Part shown: piece after piece, positions 1 to 7,486 of the stretch
Position numbering within the stretch: position 1 is the first letter of the stretch
Layout of the letters: every line of letters begins with the position of its first letter
Assembly: GCF_018531125.1 (NCBI RefSeq)
Contig: NZ_JAHDSY010000006.1
DNA from: Canibacter zhuwentaonis
GTDB lineage: Bacteria > Actinomycetota > Actinomycetes > Actinomycetales > Microbacteriaceae
Length of the DNA stretch: 25,088 nucleotides
Reading direction: 5' to 3' (one strand)
Made by a program: the position numbers and the translations under genes
Notes under the pieces: model-generated
What the model saw: only the letters and a program-made list of their open reading frames with translations
The model's database searches: none
Told to the model about the DNA's origin: nothing

Positions 1-538
1 TTAAATCGCCTGGTTCTCTAGCGTTAAAAGGTTTCTTTCGAAACTTGTGTTCTCGTGGAGTTAAAACTTTATACAGTGTGGTTTTGTGCCGGTTTAGCAT
101 TTATCATGCCAGTTGTACAGAGTAGTGAGGTTGTGGGGTTTAACTCTCCAGGAAGAGTGCTAGAACAGCCCGCTCTCTCCTTGTATAGTCTAGAAACCAA
201 CCAACCCAACTGCCCTGTACCAGTAACCCGCAACCAGCGACTGGCTAAAACAACCACACCACATACCGTCACCCTACCCGTAACCGTCTGTGTGCTAGTA
301 GCCCGGCTGTGACACCTGCTGTGAGTACACCAGCTCCTGCTAGATACAGCCAGTCGGATGCTACACCACCGGTGAGTGGTAACGGTGGTGCAACAGCCAC
401 AAACTTACCACCCACAACAAACCAAATACCCCAAAAAAATGGGGGTCACGTAAACACGCAATCCTTTTTGTTTGCGTCTCGCACGGGCGTGTGCTGTTGT
501 TTGTGAGCTTGTGTTGGTGTGTGAGCATATGGTGACGC
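1..538. other. Gene-poor, strand-skewed leader region
   Basis: No gene can be supported here. Positions about 170-450 are rich in A and C on the + strand, and one open frame there (309-506) reads as a Thr/Pro/Asn/Gln-rich stretch like a cell-wall protein linker. From about 480 the composition flips to G and T, leaving all three forward frames nearly open for compositional reasons. A small inverted repeat (ACCCCA at 428-433, TGGGGT within 440-446) marks the switch. The region could hold the decayed upstream part of the surface protein whose C-terminus lies at 698-1123, but the frames do not join. Confidence 0.35.
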
Positions 539-1123
539 GTGGAGTGTGGGGTGCTCGGGTGGGGCGCTCTTTTTGTGCCTTTGCGGGTTTGTTGGTGTGG
601 GGTTGGTTTTGTTGTTGGGGTGGTTTGTTTGGGCGTTCTCTTGTTATGGGGGTTCTTTATTTGTTGGCGTGTGTTTGAGACTGTGGGTGAGTTTCCTATG
701 CCGGGTTTTGTTAGTTTTACAGGAAGTGTTGTGTGTAACACTGATCCTAGATGGAATAAAGATTTTAGTTTTGATTTTGGTTATGCTTATTTACAGGGTA
801 GGCGGGTTTCGAGGTTGTTTTCTGATCAGGTATGGTCGGGTAGTGATTGTGTTGTGACTGTTTATAAGGGTGATACTCCTGCTGGTTGGGTGTGGATGGA
901 TAAAACTCCTGTTGTGCTAAATCAGAGGAATGTTCAAGCTGCTGGTGGTGTTTTAGTCGGGTTGGATGTTGTGCGTGTTCTAGTTAACGCTCCGCCGTTG
1001 CTGTTTACTGGTGGTGTTGCGTCTGACTGGGTGTATTTGACTGGTGTGGGTGTGCTTGTGGCTAGTGTTGTGGCTGGGCTTGTGGTGCGTCGCCGATTAC
1101 GGGCTGAAGCACAGGGCAGTTAA
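539..1123 (+). pseudogene. C-terminal remnant of an LPxTG-like surface protein
   Basis: The believable part starts near the in-frame ATG at 698 (about 141 codons). It ends in a cell-wall sorting signal: a degenerate LPxTG reading PPLLFTGG, then a hydrophobic helix (WVYLTGVGVLVASVVAGLVV) and a basic tail (RRRLR). The preceding 70 residues contain a short beta-rich segment with two cysteines that resembles the last domain of actinobacterial surface proteins, but I do not recognise the family. No Shine-Dalgarno sequence or signal peptide is visible. The 539-697 part is GT-rich and translates to Val/Gly/Cys/Trp junk in several frames. I read it as the 3' end of a broken gene. A small intact membrane protein is the alternative. 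Confidence 0.4.
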
Positions 1124-1149
1124 ACCGGGCTGTTTTATAGGTTAAGAAG

Positions 1150-1179
1150 GGGTGTGTGGACTGTTTAGTTCACACACCC
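1150..1179 (+). terminator. Stem-loop after the surface-protein remnant
   Basis: GGGTGTGTG (1150-1158) pairs with CACACACCC (1171-1179) around a 12-nt loop. It lies 26 nt after the stop codon at 1123. There is no T tract, so it may act as a weak or factor-assisted terminator. Confidence 0.45.
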
Positions 1180-1457
1180 TGTAGCAGAGTTGCGAGGCTG
1201 CATCAGGGCTGAAACAGTGGGGTTATTTGCAAATGTTGCGCCCGGCTGCAAAATCTGTTTTTGCGCGGAAAATCCCACGATTTTATGGGATAAAAAATTA
1301 GTGTCATAGGGGTGTATTAGGATTAATTCCACAGCTTTTGGAAGGTTCGAGAGTTATTCCAGATTTGATATTGTTTGCGTATTGTACTAATTTTGTAGCA
1401 TGTGTAACTGAAAATGCACGTGTCTTATATATGTAAGGCTAATACTAATTAATGTTT
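1180..1457. other. Intergenic region, no gene
   Basis: This spacer precedes the secreted hydrolase and has no supported gene. A small hairpin (ATCCCA at 1272-1277, TGGGAT at 1286-1291, followed by AAAAAA) sits in the middle. Possible promoter elements for the downstream gene are TTGCGT (1375-1380) with TAGCAT (1396-1401) at a short 15-bp spacing, or the AT-rich TATATA stretch near 1433. Neither is convincing. The length and AT-richness suggest a long 5' leader or regulation I cannot read. Confidence 0.35.
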
Positions 1458-1463
1458 AAGGAG
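1458..1463 (+). promoter_or_regulatory. Ribosome binding site fixing the hydrolase start
   Basis: AAGGAG lies 6 nt before the ATG at 1470. This excludes the in-frame ATG at 1452, which lies upstream of it and would put six extra residues in front of the signal peptide. Confidence 0.8.
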
Positions 1464-1469
1464 TGGGTT

Positions 1470-4058
1470 ATGCAAAAATCCCCTTACGGCAAAAGAGCTA
1501 AGTGTTTGGGCGCAGTAGCGTTCCTTTCACTTACTCTTTCTGCTCTAAATCCCGCTGCCGCGTTCGCAGAGTCCGGGGTTGCAACCGAAGAAGAAAATAA
1601 GCAGCAACTCGAGCAGCAGGTTTCTGCCGGTGGTGACGTTGTTTACGCGCCAGGGGCGGAAGGTTTTGTTGCAGCAGCTCGTGAGCTGCTGCAGAAAGAC
1701 ACGGTGCAACAGCAGGTGCCTAGCGAAGAGGAAGAGCAGGATGCGCCAGTAACCGAGCAAAATCCTGCAGAGTTTACGGAAGCACAAGCGGAGGTTCCTA
1801 ATCCGCTTGATTTCGCTAGTCAGAAGCCTGATCCCGATAGCTTCTTGATCCCACAGGCTGCAGAGCGTTACAAAACCACCGCTGGCGATTACAAGATTGG
1901 GCAGCCACTTTCCGGTGGCAAGGCTAATGGCGCAGTTGTTTCAGGTCTTGAGAGCTATTACGATCAGTTAGTTAATTGGGGCAGCTGTAAAGGCTTCAGC
2001 CCAACAAATGACTCTTCGTTTGACAATGCTGCTCTCCAGTGCGGATATTTGATCGTGCCTGTTAACTACTCAAACCCTACGGGCCCAACCGCAGCTATTG
2101 CGCTGTTGAAAGTTCCAGCAAAAAAGCCTGATGAAAAGATCGGTACGGTTTTTGTTGATCCTGGCGGACCTGGCGGATCAGGCGTTTCAACCGCTGTCGC
2201 TATGTTTGATGCAACTGGCGAACTGCGTGACCGCTTTGACATTGTAGGCTTTGATCCGCGTGGCGTTGCAGCTTCGCTACCGATGATTCGTTGCAAATCT
2301 TCAGCTGCTTTTGACGCACAGCGCGGCGGCAGTGATGAGCTTAAAGCAGCGGATCTCGATAAGATCTTGAAGCACAACACAGAAGAGTGCTACAAGAACA
2401 CAGGCAAGGGCTTCAATGTTAGCGGCGAAACTTTCATCAATAACGTGGGCACAACAAACGTTGTTAAAGACCTTGACATTGCTCGTTCAGCAGTGGGAGA
2501 CAAGAAACTCAGCTATCTGGGTTACTCTTATGGTACTTCTATTGGTTACCATTACGCAAAGCAGTTTCCTGATAACATTCGCGCGCTAGTGCTTGACGGC
2601 GTTGTAAACCCGCTTCAAAATAATCCTGAGCTTGAAAAGAAATACTCTGAGTACACCAAAAACGTAGTTGGAGATCAGAATCTTTCATCAGAGCTTACAC
2701 AGATTCAGGGATTCCAGGCTACATTCGAGCAGTTCTTGAAAGCCTGCGTTAAAGGCTTTAACAACAGACCTTGTGCGCTCGGTACCTCGACAGACACGAA
2801 AGTGCTGTTCGCAGAATATCAGAAGATCGTGCAAAAAGCTTGGGGTGCTAAAACCTATCAGACAAAAGAGGCTAAGCCACGTGCGGTTAGCTTCAACGAC
2901 ACCATTACAGGTGTAATCCTTGCGATGTACGGTGAGCACCTGTGGTCATACTTGAACATAGCTCTTCAGCAGCTGAAAGAGAGCAACGACGGCAGCACCA
3001 TTATGTTGCTTGCTGACACGTACTATTCGCGTAACCCCTCCACAGGTCTCTATGGTTACGATGACTCTGCCTTTCAGACAATCTGGTGCAACGACAACGG
3101 TCAGGACATTAAGCATGACGATGCCAAAGTCATTGCTGAAGCTAAGAAGCGTTACGAACTAGCTCCTTTTACGGATCCGGGTCGTGATGCCAGCGGTAAA
3201 CAGCGCGGTCTCGAGCCAGCAGCTGACTGGTGCACCTACTACAAGGTTAAAGATACCTTGCCACAGGGTGAAGAGCTAAAGGCTATGCCTAATATCCTTT
3301 ACATCTCAACCACTTACGACTCTGCAACCCCTTATCAGGATGGTATTGTTGCGGCAGCTGTAACCGGCGCTACCGTACTGTCAGCTGTTGGTAACAGCCA
3401 CACTTCGTACTATCCAGGAACTGGTGATTGCGTTGAAGAAATAACCAACCGTTATTTCGTTGACCTTATTGCTCCAACGGATATTACAGGAGCTACAGAC
3501 GTTGACACTAAAGACATCTATTCAAGGGTAGTTAAGGGAAATCAGTGTCGGGTTGATTCTTTCCGTGCAGTTCCTAAACTGACCGTGAAAGAGGTGCAGC
3601 CAGTGGGTGGTGTAGCTGAGGTTTTAGCTACCGGTCTTGTTCGCAACACCGCTTACACCCTTGCTTTGCCTGAGGGATACGTTGCGGCTGAAGAAGGCGG
3701 CAATACGGTTGTTGCTGACGTAAACGGCGTGGCAATATTCCGTGTTAAACTTGCTGAGGGCTCAAAGCGTGGCGCGGCTGAATTCAAAGTTGCGCCAGCT
3801 GAAGGTGAGATCACCGATCCTCTGGTGACTGCAACAGCTACGTTGGAGCTGTTCACTGACGCTCCTGTTGTAGCACCTGATGTAACAGTTCCTGTGTCGT
3901 CTGAGAAGAAAGATGACGTTGCGAAAACCACTAAAGACAAGAAACTAGTAAACACCGGTGGTGGCGACATTGCGCTTCCGCTGCTGATTGCTGGTGGACT
4001 GCTGGTGGTCGGAGCTGGTAGCGTACTAGTTGCGCGCCGCAGGTCAGCAAAAGCATAG
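1470..4058 (+). CDS. Secreted tripeptidyl aminopeptidase-like alpha/beta hydrolase with C-terminal membrane anchor
   Basis: This 862-aa protein is a probable secreted serine exopeptidase of the S33/SlpD-like group, acting on N-termini of peptides outside the cell. It opens with a signal peptide (basic MQKSPYGKRAK, a hydrophobic core, then AFA). An acidic, Gln/Glu-rich linker follows (about 30-110). The oxyanion-hole segment DPGGPGGSG is near 230-238 and the nucleophile elbow GYSYG has Ser353. Asp617 (TTYDSATP) and His644 (GNSHTSY) complete the triad in the TAP-like C-terminal domain. After a beta-rich stretch (about 690-800) it ends with LVNTGGG (826 on), a hydrophobic helix and ARRRSAKA. That is a sorting-signal layout with Val in place of Pro. 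It is flanked by terminators and appears monocistronic. The hydrolase fold and triad are clear; the exact substrate is inferred. Confidence 0.9.
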   Translation: MQKSPYGKRAKCLGAVAFLSLTLSALNPAAAFAESGVATEEENKQQLEQQVSAGGDVVYAPGAEGFVAAARELLQKDTVQQQVPSEEEEQDAPVTEQNPAEFTEAQAEVPNPLDFASQKPDPDSFLIPQAAERYKTTAGDYKIGQPLSGGKANGAVVSGLESYYDQLVNWGSCKGFSPTNDSSFDNAALQCGYLIVPVNYSNPTGPTAAIALLKVPAKKPDEKIGTVFVDPGGPGGSGVSTAVAMFDATGELRDRFDIVGFDPRGVAASLPMIRCKSSAAFDAQRGGSDELKAADLDKILKHNTEECYKNTGKGFNVSGETFINNVGTTNVVKDLDIARSAVGDKKLSYLGYSYGTSIGYHYAKQFPDNIRALVLDGVVNPLQNNPELEKKYSEYTKNVVGDQNLSSELTQIQGFQATFEQFLKACVKGFNNRPCALGTSTDTKVLFAEYQKIVQKAWGAKTYQTKEAKPRAVSFNDTITGVILAMYGEHLWSYLNIALQQLKESNDGSTIMLLADTYYSRNPSTGLYGYDDSAFQTIWCNDNGQDIKHDDAKVIAEAKKRYELAPFTDPGRDASGKQRGLEPAADWCTYYKVKDTLPQGEELKAMPNILYISTTYDSATPYQDGIVAAAVTGATVLSAVGNSHTSYYPGTGDCVEEITNRYFVDLIAPTDITGATDVDTKDIYSRVVKGNQCRVDSFRAVPKLTVKEVQPVGGVAEVLATGLVRNTAYTLALPEGYVAAEEGGNTVVADVNGVAIFRVKLAEGSKRGAAEFKVAPAEGEITDPLVTATATLELFTDAPVVAPDVTVPVSSEKKDDVAKTTKDKKLVNTGGGDIALPLLIAGGLLVVGAGSVLVARRRSAKA

Positions 4059-4116
4059 CCTTTAAAGTTAGGTTGCCTTAAGGTTCTATTGCTTAGGTTA
4101 TAGAATCAAAACGGTA

Positions 4117-4149
4117 AAAGCCGGGTGGGATACTATACCGCCCGGCTTT
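4117..4149 (+). terminator. Rho-independent terminator of the hydrolase gene
   Basis: AAAGCCGGGTGG (4117-4128) pairs with CCGCCCGGCTTT (4138-4149), with one G-U pair and a 9-nt loop. The A-flanked left arm and TTT-ending right arm are typical of an intrinsic terminator, although the T run is short. Confidence 0.8.
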
Positions 4150-4318
4150 CGCTGTGTGTTATGTTGTTGTGTGAAAGCGGATGCCCCGCGCAATGGTGCG
4201 CCCGCAGAAAAGGGGCGCAGAAATAGTCACCGGTTGCGGAAGAAGTGCTTCAGCCTTGAAAAAGAGACGTCCACCGAAGAAGAAGGCATTACGCCTTAGG
4301 CAAATTATCGGAGTTGCA
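4150..4318. other. Spacer between convergent terminators, no gene
   Basis: The whole gap between the hydrolase and aspS (4059-4379) is 321 nt and is occupied at both ends by terminators. The middle has only a small hairpin (AAGGC...GCCTT near 4283-4297) and a minus-strand open stretch of about 47 codons with no start codon or ribosome site. I see no supported gene or RNA. Confidence 0.5.
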
Positions 4319-4357
4319 AAAAGGTCTCGATAGTTGCAGCAACTATCAACACCTTTT
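4319..4357 (-). terminator. Terminator of aspS
   Basis: Read on the minus strand, an outer stem (AAAAGGT with ACCTTTT) encloses an 8-bp inner stem (GATAGTTG at 4329-4336 with CAACTATC at 4340-4347). It ends in a run of T. It lies about 22 nt beyond the aspS stop. The outer AAAAGGT arm would let it also stop transcripts from the + strand. Confidence 0.8.
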
Positions 4358-4379
4358 AATTTGAGAGTTAGCTTTAAGC

Positions 4380-5726
4380 TTAAGGGGTTAGCCGCGTGGG
4401 TCCGCGGAACAAGAAAGTGGTTTCACGAATAGAACTTTGCCCCAGCATGAGCATCAGCACGCGCGCAAGACCCATACCAAAACCGCCGTGAGGAGGCACT
4501 CCGTATTTAAAGAAGTTCAGATAAAAATCTATTTCATCAAGATCCATGCCCTTTTCTAGTGCCTGCTTCTTAATTACCTCAATGCGATGCTCACGCTGTG
4601 CGCCGGTAGAAATCTCAACACCCCGATAAATAAGGTCATAACTGCGAGTGAGGTCATCGTTGTCTTCGTGACGCATATGGTAGAACGGGCGAATAGAGCT
4701 TGCGTAGTCTGTTAGGAAAACAAAATCGTGGCCGTGCTTTTCTTTCACATATGCGAAAATCTGGCGTTCACCCTCGGGATCCATATCAGCATCACTGCGC
4801 GGCACCTCGTAGCCTCGAGACTTCACAATCTCCTTCGCCTCAGCTAGCGGAATACGCGGGAACGGTGCTATCGGCACTTCAAGCTTAACGCCTAAGAGCT
4901 TCGCGATCTGATCGCCGTGCTTTTCTTTAACCGCAGTGATACCCGCAATCATCAGCTCTTCGTGCAATTGCATAACATCTTCGTGAGTTTCAATCCAGCT
5001 AAACTCGCAGTCAATGCTTGTGAACTCGGTTGCGTGCCTAGAGGTGAAAGACGGATCTGCTCGGAAAGCGGTGCCAACCTCAAAAATGCCGCTAAGCCCT
5101 GCGGCCTGCGCCATCTGCTTGAACAGCTGCGGGCTTTGCGCCAGATATGCGGTTGTGTCAAAGTATTCCAGGCTGAACAGCTCGGCGCGGCTCTCGGATG
5201 CGCTCGCCATCAGCTTAGGAGTATGCACCTCAATAAATCCGCGCTCAAGCCAAACTTCGCGCAGGGCGTGCTCGAAAGTTGTTTGCACCTTAAAAATCAA
5301 GGCTTGCTCGGGACGCCGCAAATCGAGAAAGCGCCAATCCATCCGCACATCGATTGCGCTGTCGGGTTTCACAGGAGTCTCGGGGATAGCGGCAGAAACA
5401 ACTTCAAACTTTGCGATTTGAATCTCAACCCCGCCGAGTTTTACGCGCTCGTTATGCTCAAGCTCACCGGTAACAACAACAAAACTACCGTTTGCAACCT
5501 CACTAATTGCCTGTGTTAGCTCAAAATTAGCGGTTTTTTTAGCATCCGCCTCGCTATCGAGTTCGCGCACAACTCCGCCGTTTACAAGCTGCACCGCCCC
5601 CGATTCGTCACGCAGCACAACGAACTGCACGTGTCGTTGGTCGCGCACTTTTTCAACCCAGCCGGCAACGGTAACGGTGCTCGCTTCAAGACCGCTTAAT
5701 TCTGAAATAAGAACTCGATTAATCAT
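4380..5726 (-). CDS. aspS: Aspartyl-tRNA synthetase, archaeal-type (possibly non-discriminating)
   Basis: This class IIb synthetase charges tRNA with aspartate in the cytoplasm. At 448 aa it matches the short archaeal-type AspRS and lacks the large GAD insertion of the roughly 590-aa bacterial enzyme. Residues 1-105 form the OB-fold anticodon-binding domain. Motif 1 lies around FIEVHTPKLMASASESRAEL (about 163-182), motif 2 around FRADPSFTSRHATEFTSID, and motif 3 is GGFGMGLARVLMLMLG near the end. The C-terminus RLTP is characteristic of the archaeal type. Several bacteria with this form use it with GatCAB to make Asn-tRNA via Asp-tRNA(Asn). Whether this one is non-discriminating cannot be read here. 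The start is the ATG at 5726, probably on a leaderless transcript. Confidence 0.95.
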   Translation of the reverse strand: MINRVLISELSGLEASTVTVAGWVEKVRDQRHVQFVVLRDESGAVQLVNGGVVRELDSEADAKKTANFELTQAISEVANGSFVVVTGELEHNERVKLGGVEIQIAKFEVVSAAIPETPVKPDSAIDVRMDWRFLDLRRPEQALIFKVQTTFEHALREVWLERGFIEVHTPKLMASASESRAELFSLEYFDTTAYLAQSPQLFKQMAQAAGLSGIFEVGTAFRADPSFTSRHATEFTSIDCEFSWIETHEDVMQLHEELMIAGITAVKEKHGDQIAKLLGVKLEVPIAPFPRIPLAEAKEIVKSRGYEVPRSDADMDPEGERQIFAYVKEKHGHDFVFLTDYASSIRPFYHMRHEDNDDLTRSYDLIYRGVEISTGAQREHRIEVIKKQALEKGMDLDEIDFYLNFFKYGVPPHGGFGMGLARVLMLMLGQSSIRETTFLFRGPTRLTP

Positions 5727-5732
5727 TTGGCA

Positions 5733-5738
5733 ATTTTA
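5733..5738 (-). promoter_or_regulatory. -10 element of aspS, leaderless layout
   Basis: On the minus strand TAAAAT is followed by six nucleotides and then the aspS ATG (5726-5724). Transcription would therefore begin at or next to the A of the start codon. No Shine-Dalgarno sequence is present, which fits leaderless translation, common in Actinomycetota. No strong -35 is seen. Confidence 0.5.
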
Positions 5739-5850
5739 CCACGCAGCCGCTTGAAAACTGCGAGAAATAGGGCGTTTGGGGCGGATGAGTGGGGCGGATC
5801 TGTTGGGCGGTTGGCTGGTGTAGGGTGCGGCATGTACTGATATAGTGCGT

Positions 5851-5955
5851 AGAGATGGCGCGTAGAGATGGTGCGCAGAGATGGCGAGCAGAGATGGCGA
5901 GCAGAGATGGCGAGCAGAGATGGCGAGCAGAGAATGGTGCGCAAAGATGGCACGT
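5851..5955 (+). repeat. 13-bp tandem repeat, eight units
   Basis: Units begin at 5851, 5864, 5877, 5890, 5903, 5916, 5929 and 5943. The four central copies are exact AGAGATGGCGAGC. The flanking ones are variants ending GCGCGT, GTGCGC or GCACGT. The seventh unit carries an extra A (14 bp). Degenerate units may continue to 5968. Thirteen is not a multiple of three, consistent with non-coding DNA. Confidence 0.9.
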
Positions 5956-6066
5956 AGAGGTGTACGGTCCCTCGAGAAGGCGCTGCGCGGGGTGGGCATA
6001 CGATGCGTGCAGAGGTTAGGAGGCTAAGGAGGTAGCGCGATGGCAGAGGTGTATGGTCTTGCGCGG

Positions 6067-6096
6067 GGCGCAGTGCGGCGCAGTGCGGCGCAGTGC
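6067..6096 (+). repeat. 10-bp tandem repeat, three units
   Basis: GGCGCAGTGC occurs three times in succession at 6067, 6077 and 6087, followed by a degenerate GGTGTAATGT copy. It lies just upstream of the histidine phosphatase gene and downstream of the 13-bp array. Confidence 0.85.
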
Positions 6097-6196
6097 GGTG
6101 TAATGTAGTGTGTGCAGAGATGGCGCGGCGGTGCGTGCCGAGCAAAACTCGGGCGCGGCTATATTAGGCACTTTTTCAGCCCTCTTGCGTAGGCTG

Positions 6197-6202
6197 TATA
6201 AT
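6197..6202 (+). promoter_or_regulatory. Perfect TATAAT upstream of the histidine phosphatase
   Basis: TATAAT matches the -10 consensus exactly, but no good -35 lies 16-18 bp upstream (TTTTCA/TTTCAG region, 6173-6179). If it is used, the transcript would begin near 6209. That would rule out the GTG at 6203 and favour the in-frame GTG at 6233. Confidence 0.35.
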
Positions 6203-6874
6203 GTGATAAAGCATAACAAAAACTCGCGGCTTGTGCATCTGGTGCGGCACGGCGAAGTAGACAACCCCGAGGGTATTCTGTACGGCAGAATACCCGGTTT
6301 TAAGCTGAGCGAGCGCGGGCACATGATGGCGCAGCTCGCGGCAGATCACCTGGCAGATTCCGGGCGTAAAATTGGTGCTCTATACGCCTCGCCGCTGTTG
6401 CGTGCGCAGCAGTCGGCGCAGCCGTTTGCCGAAAAGTTCGGGCTTGAGGTAAACTCTGCGGGTGCCCTGATCGAGCCGAAAAACAAGTTCGAGGGAATGC
6501 GCACTCGCGGTGTGCGGGCGGCGCTGCAAGACCCCGCGCAGTGGCCGAAGCTGTGGAATCCGCTGCTGCCCAGCTGGGGCGAGCCGTATGCGCGCATTGC
6601 CCGCAGAGCCACCCGCTTCATGGATTACGCGCTGCAAGAGGTCGAGGCGTGCCAGATTCCGGGCGATGTTGTGTTGGTCAGCCACCAGGCTGTGATCTGG
6701 GTCGCGCACCGTAAGCTTAACGGTCTGCCGTTGCCGCACAATCCCGCCAAGCGACGGTGCGAGCTGTCGAGCGTCACAACCTTTGAAAAACGCTACGGTA
6801 GATGGCGCGAAGTCGCCTACGTGAGTCCCGCGCAGGGGTTGATTGTCAGTGGTAAAGACACGGGTGCGGTCTAA
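6203..6874 (+). CDS. Histidine phosphatase family protein (phosphoglycerate mutase-like)
   Basis: This cytosolic phosphohydrolase of the branch-1 histidine phosphatase superfamily is 223 aa from the GTG at 6203. The catalytic motif LVRHGE carries the phospho-accepting His16. A second active-site His is in VLVSHQAV (about 161), and the acid is in LIEPKNKFEG (about Glu91). The substrate is unknown. A homologue sits at the head of the cytochrome c maturation cluster in mycobacteria (Rv0525), and the same placement here argues for a conserved partnership. Its stop overlaps the next start (TAATG), so it is translationally coupled to the thioredoxin gene. The start is uncertain: GTGs at 6110 and 6233 are also in frame, and no ribosome site decides. 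Confidence 0.85.
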   Translation: MIKHNKNSRLVHLVRHGEVDNPEGILYGRIPGFKLSERGHMMAQLAADHLADSGRKIGALYASPLLRAQQSAQPFAEKFGLEVNSAGALIEPKNKFEGMRTRGVRAALQDPAQWPKLWNPLLPSWGEPYARIARRATRFMDYALQEVEACQIPGDVVLVSHQAVIWVAHRKLNGLPLPHNPAKRRCELSSVTTFEKRYGRWREVAYVSPAQGLIVSGKDTGAV

Positions 6875-7470
6875 TGAAAAAGCGGATCACAAGCTGTGCA
6901 ATACTCACCGTGTTGGCGCTGTGCGGGCTTGCTGGGTGCTCAGCCGAGGAGTCGCTGAGCAAAATCACTAATCAGAACAACACTGGATACGTCGCCGGTG
7001 ACGGCACGACAGTGTCGATTCCTGCCGAGCAGCGCACAATAACTGCCAAGTTTGCGGGCAAAACTGCCGACGGCGCAGAGCTCACCGACGCAGATTTTAG
7101 GGGATCGGTGACGGTAATTAATTTCTGGTATGCAGGGTGTGCCCCCTGCCGCGCGGAAGCCACTGATTTCGCCGCCGCAGCGCACGCGTTTGAGCCTGAA
7201 AATGTGAAGTTTTTGGGCGTTAACACGCGTGATCAGGCGGCTCAGGCGACACAGTTTGAGCAGGAGTTTGGCGTGCCGTATCCGTCGATTATCGACGCTG
7301 CCAACGGGCGAGCTGTGCAGGCGGCTTTCGCGGGCATTGTGACGCTCAACTCGACACCAACAACGCTCGTGCTTGATAAGGAGGGGCGGGTTGCGCACCG
7401 GGTTGTCGGGCAGATTGCGGGCAAATCTCACCTCGAAACCTTGATCAAAGAAACTCTGCAAGAAAACTAG
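6874..7470 (+). CDS. TlpA/ResA-like thioredoxin lipoprotein
   Basis: This is an extracytoplasmic thiol-disulfide oxidoreductase, likely reducing apocytochrome c or other exported cysteines. The 198-aa protein starts with a lipoprotein signal peptide (lipobox LAGC, Cys22). It then has a redoxin fold with the active site FWYAGCAPC (Cys89 and Cys92; the usual Trp before the first Cys is replaced by Ala-Gly) and a cis-Pro in NSTPTTLV (Pro162). The ATG at 6874 overlaps the stop of the phosphatase by one base, and the ccdA start follows 16 nt after its own stop. Electrons would come from the cytoplasm through CcdA. The order equals mycobacterial Rv0526. The fold is certain; the partner protein is inferred from context. 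Confidence 0.92.
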   Translation: MKKRITSCAILTVLALCGLAGCSAEESLSKITNQNNTGYVAGDGTTVSIPAEQRTITAKFAGKTADGAELTDADFRGSVTVINFWYAGCAPCRAEATDFAAAAHAFEPENVKFLGVNTRDQAAQATQFEQEFGVPYPSIIDAANGRAVQAAFAGIVTLNSTPTTLVLDKEGRVAHRVVGQIAGKSHLETLIKETLQEN

Positions 7471-7486
7471 TGACGCGAGCGCCCAA

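Larger units (their letters stand above)
5739..6196. other. Repeat-rich, purine-skewed spacer without a supported gene
   Basis: The gap between the divergent aspS and histidine phosphatase genes is over 450 nt. It is G-rich on the + strand and filled with short tandem repeats: a 13-bp unit at 5851-5955, a 10-bp unit at 6067-6096, and a stray AGAGATGGCGCGG near 6117. Minus-strand open frames run through it, but they only translate the repeats into Ser/Leu/Arg/His repeats. I treat them as non-coding. Confidence 0.6.

Noticed and set aside
361..741. Minus-strand open frame of 126 codons, Thr/Pro/His-rich
   Set aside because: It is a by-product of GT-rich DNA on the opposite strand; no signal, motif or ribosome site.
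4150..4318. Possible tRNA or small RNA in the GC-rich stretch before the aspS terminator
   Set aside because: No cloverleaf arms, no TTC loop and no promoter could be found.
4917..5519. 200-codon open frame on the + strand inside aspS
   Set aside because: It is antisense to the clearly conserved synthetase and encodes no recognisable protein.
5851..5955. CRISPR array
   Set aside because: The 13-bp units are contiguous with no unique spacers, and no cas genes are present.
5723..6324. Several long minus-strand open frames (up to 140 codons) rich in Ser, Leu, His and Arg
   Set aside because: They only translate the 13-bp and 10-bp repeats and skewed composition; they have no ribosome site or recognisable domain, and several frames are open at once.
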